Source: Euglena gracilis
Lineage: Eukaryota > Euglenida > Euglenophyceae > Euglenales
DNA length: 64,000 bases
NCBI GenBank assembly: GCA_039621445.1
Contig: CP154956.1
Span: 4,214,170 to 4,278,169, forward strand
Direction: 5' to 3'
The position numbers were made by a program, and so were the translations under genes. Below are positions 62,501 through 64,000 of the stretch, piece after piece (position 1 is the first letter of the stretch; the number at the start of each line of letters is the position of its first letter). Under the pieces are notes generated by a model. The model worked only from the letters and a program-made list of their open reading frames with translations, did not search any database and was not told the DNA's origin.

Positions 62501-62790
62501 TCCTTGGGCCTGAGGACCTGCCAACTGCTGGTCCAGGGTTGGACGGGGTCAAAAATTAAAGACGCTGGAAACGTATTCCTTGATGTTTTGGGTGGACGGT
62601 CCAAGGATGCCAGAAGTCACTTTTTCCCCTGCAGTCGACCCTTTTTTTGTCAGAATATGAGCTTTTTTTTCCCGGAATGGATAGTTTTTTTTATTATTAT
62701 TAAAGGACCGCCCTGTGTGCAAGTTCACCGTCACCCCGGATGGCAACACCAACATCATCCGCTGCGACGGGGTCGGCTTGGCGGGGCCCG
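50466..62790 (+). CDS. RTCA: RNA 3'-terminal phosphate cyclase, at least 13 exons
   Basis: RTCA converts RNA 3'-phosphates to 2',3'-cyclic phosphates using ATP. Family signatures appear in order: VDG..GGGQILRN, NIRGARNPPGLRAQHL, GAEL, TAGSCTLLAQIALPCLLF, RGGTD...PPIDE, MPLLTRFG, VRRGFYPKGGGEV, PISMLEQGLVTRIEG, VEIQEV, ADECARKVV, VDTHTQDQLLIFMALA, ELTDHTKSA and KFTVTP..NIIRCDGVGL. The His of DHTKSA (codon 62389-62391) aligns with the nucleophilic His of the family, which favours active RTCA over its inactive paralogue RCL1. Predicted exons: 50466-50508, 52851-53010, 53534-53595, 55064-55143, 55638-55686, 56164-56208, 56586-56678, 57198-57241, 59083-59250, 60308-60417, 61313-61385, 62375-62433, 62721-62790. 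Introns 1, 3 and 11 fit GT-AG; most others are CAG...CTG. The last few residues probably lie near 63024. Confidence 0.9.
51226..51473. mobile_element. 5'-truncated copy of the CAGGGGTTTTTTTA MITE
   Basis: It has the interior GGGTGGGATATACTTTTCGG segment and the right end CTTAAAAAAACCCCTG but lacks the usual left end. It lies in RTCA intron 1. Confidence 0.7.
51476..51556. mobile_element. Small inverted-repeat element, second copy
   Basis: GGCACCTATGCCGACTGCAG at the left, TGTCATAGGTGCTTG at the right, with three short GCAGCCGACC repeats. Confidence 0.55.
52851..53010 (+). CDS. RTCA: RTCA exon 2 (GGGQILRN)
   Basis: Encodes GGGQILRNGFALAALANQPL, then LINIRGARNPPGLRAQHLHG and VSKLCNGRL, an unmistakable RTCA N-terminal block. 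It has an AG acceptor. At the 3' edge no GT lies near the homology limit; a CAG at 53013 does. Confidence 0.93.
53534..53595 (+). CDS. RTCA: RTCA exon 3
   Basis: Encodes (G)AELHSVGGEVWQSKECARFLG, the equivalent of GAEIGSTEITF in human. The left edge lies after CTG (53526). The right edge is a GT donor (53596), in phase with the AG before 55064. Confidence 0.7.
54385..54956. mobile_element. Element with CAGGGATGGATGGGAAGCC ends, in RTCA intron 3
   Basis: Terminal inverted repeats of 19 nt. Flanked by the perfect 8-bp repeat CCCCCGGG. The interior is related, in opposite orientation, to 36292-37049. Confidence 0.88.
55064..55143 (+). CDS. RTCA: RTCA exon 4
   Basis: Encodes TAGSCTLLAQIALPCLLFAP and GPSSFR. 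It has an AG acceptor (55062-55063) and ends 3 nt before CAGGC (55147). Confidence 0.9.
55144..55637 (+). other. Non-conventional RTCA intron 4
   Basis: Begins gcc-CAGGC and ends GCCTG-ccccc. Inverted ends are 5 nt. Junction spacing equals that of human RTCA. Confidence 0.75.
55638..55686 (+). CDS. RTCA: RTCA exon 5
   Basis: Encodes ARGGTDVNWSPPIDEM. Joined to exon 4 it gives LFAPGPSSFRARGGT, the same length as human LFAASPSELHLKGGT. It begins 5 nt after CTG and ends 3 nt before CAGGAGCACCT. Confidence 0.87.
55687..56163 (+). other. Non-conventional RTCA intron 5 with 11-nt inverted ends
   Basis: Begins tcc-CAGGAGCACCT and ends AGGTGCTCCTG-tcttt. The inverted repeat is 11/11. No GT-AG pair can join exons 5 and 6 in the frame demanded by RTCA homology. 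Confidence 0.82.
56164..56208 (+). CDS. RTCA: RTCA exon 6 (45 nt)
   Basis: Encodes (C)GVLMPLLTRFGINA, equivalent to VMVFKPIVEKFGF. The distance from PPIDE to the Pro equals that in human RTCA. It begins 5 nt after the CTG at 56156-56158. Confidence 0.82.
56222..56256. repeat. (CAG)n/(CAA)n
   Basis: Short CAGCAGCAGCAACAGC run directly after RTCA exon 6. It gives a spurious polyglutamine frame. Confidence 0.85.
56586..56678 (+). CDS. RTCA: RTCA exon 7 (GFYPKGGGEV)
   Basis: Encodes VALVRRGFYPKGGGEVLLKV and DHP. This is a hallmark RTCA motif. The edges are set by CTG (56578) and CAGGG (56682). The right edge could also be nearer 56650. Confidence 0.85.
57198..57241 (+). CDS. RTCA: RTCA exon 8
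   Basis: Encodes PISMLEQGLVTRIEG, matching NPINLTERGCVTKIYG. The left edge is after CTG (57191). On the right, a GT at 57242 directly follows the homology. Confidence 0.8.
57519..58249. mobile_element. CAGGGGGGGAAATGCG-ended element in RTCA intron 8
   Basis: Left end CAGGGGGGGAAATGCG and right end CGCATCCCCCCCCCTG are inverted. CATATG flanks both sides. Subterminal blocks of GCGCATTTTTT repeats resemble those of the hAT remnant at 12.3-13.9 kb, suggesting a non-autonomous derivative. Confidence 0.7.
59083..59250 (+). CDS. RTCA: RTCA exon 9
   Basis: Contains RRPAAALAKR and then PGPVEIQEVLENHQTASGFG and SAITLVAPTAPLDGG. This fits the AAAAVR...VNIQ...GNGIIIIAET region of RTCA. An AG precedes 59083. 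The residues equivalent to RAFVAGVLPF may sit on an unseen microexon before it. Confidence 0.75.
60308..60417 (+). CDS. RTCA: RTCA exon 10
   Basis: Encodes RYGATHFRDPAKSYTADECA and then RKVVDALAAEVRTGSC, aligning with [23 protein letters not shown]. It ends 3 nt before CAGGCCTTCCA (60421). The left edge is uncertain. Confidence 0.82.
60418..61312 (+). other. Non-conventional RTCA intron 10
   Basis: Begins gcc-CAGGCCTTCCA and ends TGGAAGCCTG-ccagt. The inverted ends match with one gap. Splicing gives RTGSC-VDTHTQ, the same length as human RHGGT-VDEYLQ. Confidence 0.82.
61313..61385 (+). CDS. RTCA: RTCA exon 11
   Basis: Encodes VDTHTQDQLLIFMALAAGRS and EVRV, matching [21 protein letters not shown]. 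It begins 5 nt after CTG and ends at a consensus GTACGT donor (61386). Confidence 0.93.
62157..62285. mobile_element. Short GTCGAC hairpin element (GAGAAGGCCTGGTGGG family)
   Basis: Starts GAGAAGGCCTGGTGGG and ends near CTCCCGTACAGCCCTG, with GGTCGACC hairpins between. Similar ends occur at about 33970 and 60610-61007. It lies in RTCA intron 11. Confidence 0.45.
62375..62433 (+). CDS. RTCA: RTCA exon 12 (catalytic His)
   Basis: Encodes (G)ELTDHTKSAIMTAETLLPC. The His codon is at 62389-62391. It has a normal AG acceptor and a CAG-type 3' edge followed by aag-CAGGGCGGT. Confidence 0.9.
62434..62720 (+). other. Non-conventional RTCA intron 12, MITE-like
   Basis: The 287-nt intron begins aag-CAGGGCGGT and ends ACCGCCCTG-tgtgc. 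The ends are perfect 9-nt inverted repeats. The 8-mers flanking CAG...CTG are cgtgcaag and tgtgcaag, a target-site-duplication-like pair (7/8). Removing the element plus one 8-mer restores the RTCA frame with the same spacing as in human. Confidence 0.85.
62721..62790 (+). CDS. RTCA: RTCA exon 13
   Basis: Encodes KFTVTPDGNTNIIRCDGVGL and AGP, matching KFIVKK..IIECQGIGM. A CAGGGTGCCAAT at 62794 looks like another CAG-type intron. Reading through instead would reach TAA at 62901-62903. Confidence 0.88.
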
Positions 62791-63023
62791 AGCCAGGGTG
62801 CCAATGCCAAATGTCGGAAGGTTCTTCGTTATCGCGGGTTTTAGTGAATATATCGACCTGGCCGGATTTCTTTCTTGTGTTGGGCGAAATTATTGAAAAG
62901 TAACGGAAGGCATTGATGCGTCATGCATTACACTTGATTCAATGCATGTATACTTCTTTACCGATATTTCTTTGCTGAAAAGCTGAAGGGTTTTCATTTG
63001 TTGCAATATTGGGCCTGGCAGAG

Positions 63024-63043
63024 ATGGCGTGCCCTGCCCCTGA
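63024..63043 (+). CDS. RTCA: Possible RTCA terminal exon
   Basis: Six nt after a CTG (63015) the frame reads (D)GVPCP and stops at TGA 63041-63043. That would end the protein at the usual RTCA length. A 5-nt spacing would give a different, longer frame (WRALPLTLHYGRC...). Confidence 0.35.
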
Positions 63044-63099
63044 CGCTTCACTACGGCCGTTGCCGCGCCGCCAAAGGGTGTGCACACCCGCACTGTCCC

Positions 63100-64000
63100 A
63101 GGCCAGCGTCAGACACCCAGATGTTGCTTTTGTTTAAAGTCGAATTACCATCGCTGAGAGCGACAGGGCTGTCACGAAAACAAACGACGCTCGACGTAGT
63201 CGTCCAGTCCATGCGAAGTTTCCCCTCGCCCACCAACCACCAAATGCATCCTCAAATATTGTTATGGAGGGTGTCAGGGCCATTTGGAAACATCGGAGGC
63301 CCTATGGGTAGTGATACTGGTTGTTTGGGGCCACCCACCAATCAACTACCTCAAAATCACTCAAAATCAGCCAAGAGGCCTGATAATTAGAATAAAATGA
63401 TAAATAATTAAGAATAAACTAATAATAATAGAATAATAAAATATTTTCGGCAACACCGGGCTCATTTTGGCACACCCCAACCCCTTTTGGACCAGATAAA
63501 AGCATGCTGCCATCCTTTGTGCTATTTAGCTGGTGGATCTTCCATTTAAACTGCGGGCATGCCGTCTTGGGCAACAGCGCAATTTCTCTCCTTTTGTATT
63601 TTATTTCCTGGCATATGGGTCCCATTTTTGAATTGTGGAAGGGATCCCGGGTTAGCTAGACCCGTCCCCCCTCTGATTTATGTGGTGAAGTTCCTCGGGT
63701 TGCATTTAGGTTCAATTCAAAAAAAATGGGACCCGTATCCCAGGAAGCAAAAAGGAGGGAATTCCATCAGAATGCCCAAAACGGCCCCTAAATCACATAA
63801 AACTTTGGGGACATGCCACCCCTGCGGAAATTGCAGAAAACTGTACATGGAAACCTGCTGCCCAAACAGCGCATTCTCTATTCATTTGACATTCTCTGAC
63901 TGTCAAATTTTTAAAATTTGGGCGGGTGAAGACAGACCCCCAACCTCGTGAACACCACCTGGCAGTGTTTTTGTGTATTTTTTGGATAATTTCTAATGCA
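63100..64000. other. Downstream of RTCA, nothing convincing
   Basis: AT-richer sequence with an AATAAT run (about 63390-63440). A 130-aa frame (63559-63951) has no recognisable domain. Confidence 0.45.

Noticed and set aside
62791-62903. RTCA C-terminus by direct read-through to TAA
   Set aside because: A CAGGG...GCCTG intron signature begins at the homology limit and the read-through residues resemble no RTCA tail. Kept only as an alternative.

Overview
This is eukaryotic nuclear DNA from a repeat-rich, intron-rich genome. There are no long real open reading frames. Conserved proteins can be recognised only as short blocks (27 to about 190 nt) scattered over tens of kilobases between GC-rich hairpin elements, poly-C/poly-G tracts and microsatellites. 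Three genes are recognised: a TMEM184/OSTalpha-family seven-helix membrane protein (plus strand, from 1.3 kb to at least 14.8 kb, probably to about 23.4 kb), the 5' part of the RING-box protein RBX1 (minus strand, 37.37-37.64 kb), and RNA 3'-terminal phosphate cyclase RTCA (plus strand, 50.5-62.8 kb, possibly to 63.0 kb).

The most striking result concerns the introns. Aligning exon blocks to what I know of the TMEM184 and RTCA families fixes most junctions to within a few bases, and most are not GT-AG. They follow one rule: a CAG lies about 3 nt inside the 5' end and a CTG lies 5-6 nt before the 3' end. The CAG and CTG usually head short terminal inverted repeats of 5-11 nt (for example CAGGGCGGT...ACCGCCCTG). 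In some cases the flanks are near-perfect direct repeats. The same window holds intact MITE-like elements with the same kind of ends (CAGGG/CAGGC...CCTG) and exact 8-bp target-site duplications, as in hAT transposons. Removing 3 nt upstream plus 5 nt downstream of such an element removes exactly one 8-bp duplication and restores the original exon. Many introns here therefore look like hAT-type MITEs. RTCA mixes these with ordinary GT-AG introns, and RBX1 has a 47-bp GT-AG intron. From memory, euglenids and diplonemids have non-conventional introns of this sort; dinoflagellates of the Amoebophrya group also have unusual introns. A euglenozoan (marine diplonemid-like) source is my best guess, not proven.

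Layout. 1-23.4 kb: TMEM184-like gene with repeats in its introns, including a decayed hAT transposase at 12.6-13.6 kb between 194-bp direct repeats. 23.4-36 kb: repeats, including a 4.48-kb foldback element with arms of about 2 kb (24.27-28.75 kb) and a second large inverted repeat (about 30.9-35.5 kb). 36.3-38.9 kb: a CAGGG-ended element, RBX1 exons 1-2 and a decayed PIF/Harbinger transposase. 39-50 kb: more foldbacks, one enclosing a PHD-finger reading frame, and simple repeats. 50.5-63 kb: RTCA, with further elements inside its introns. 63-64 kb: nothing convincing.
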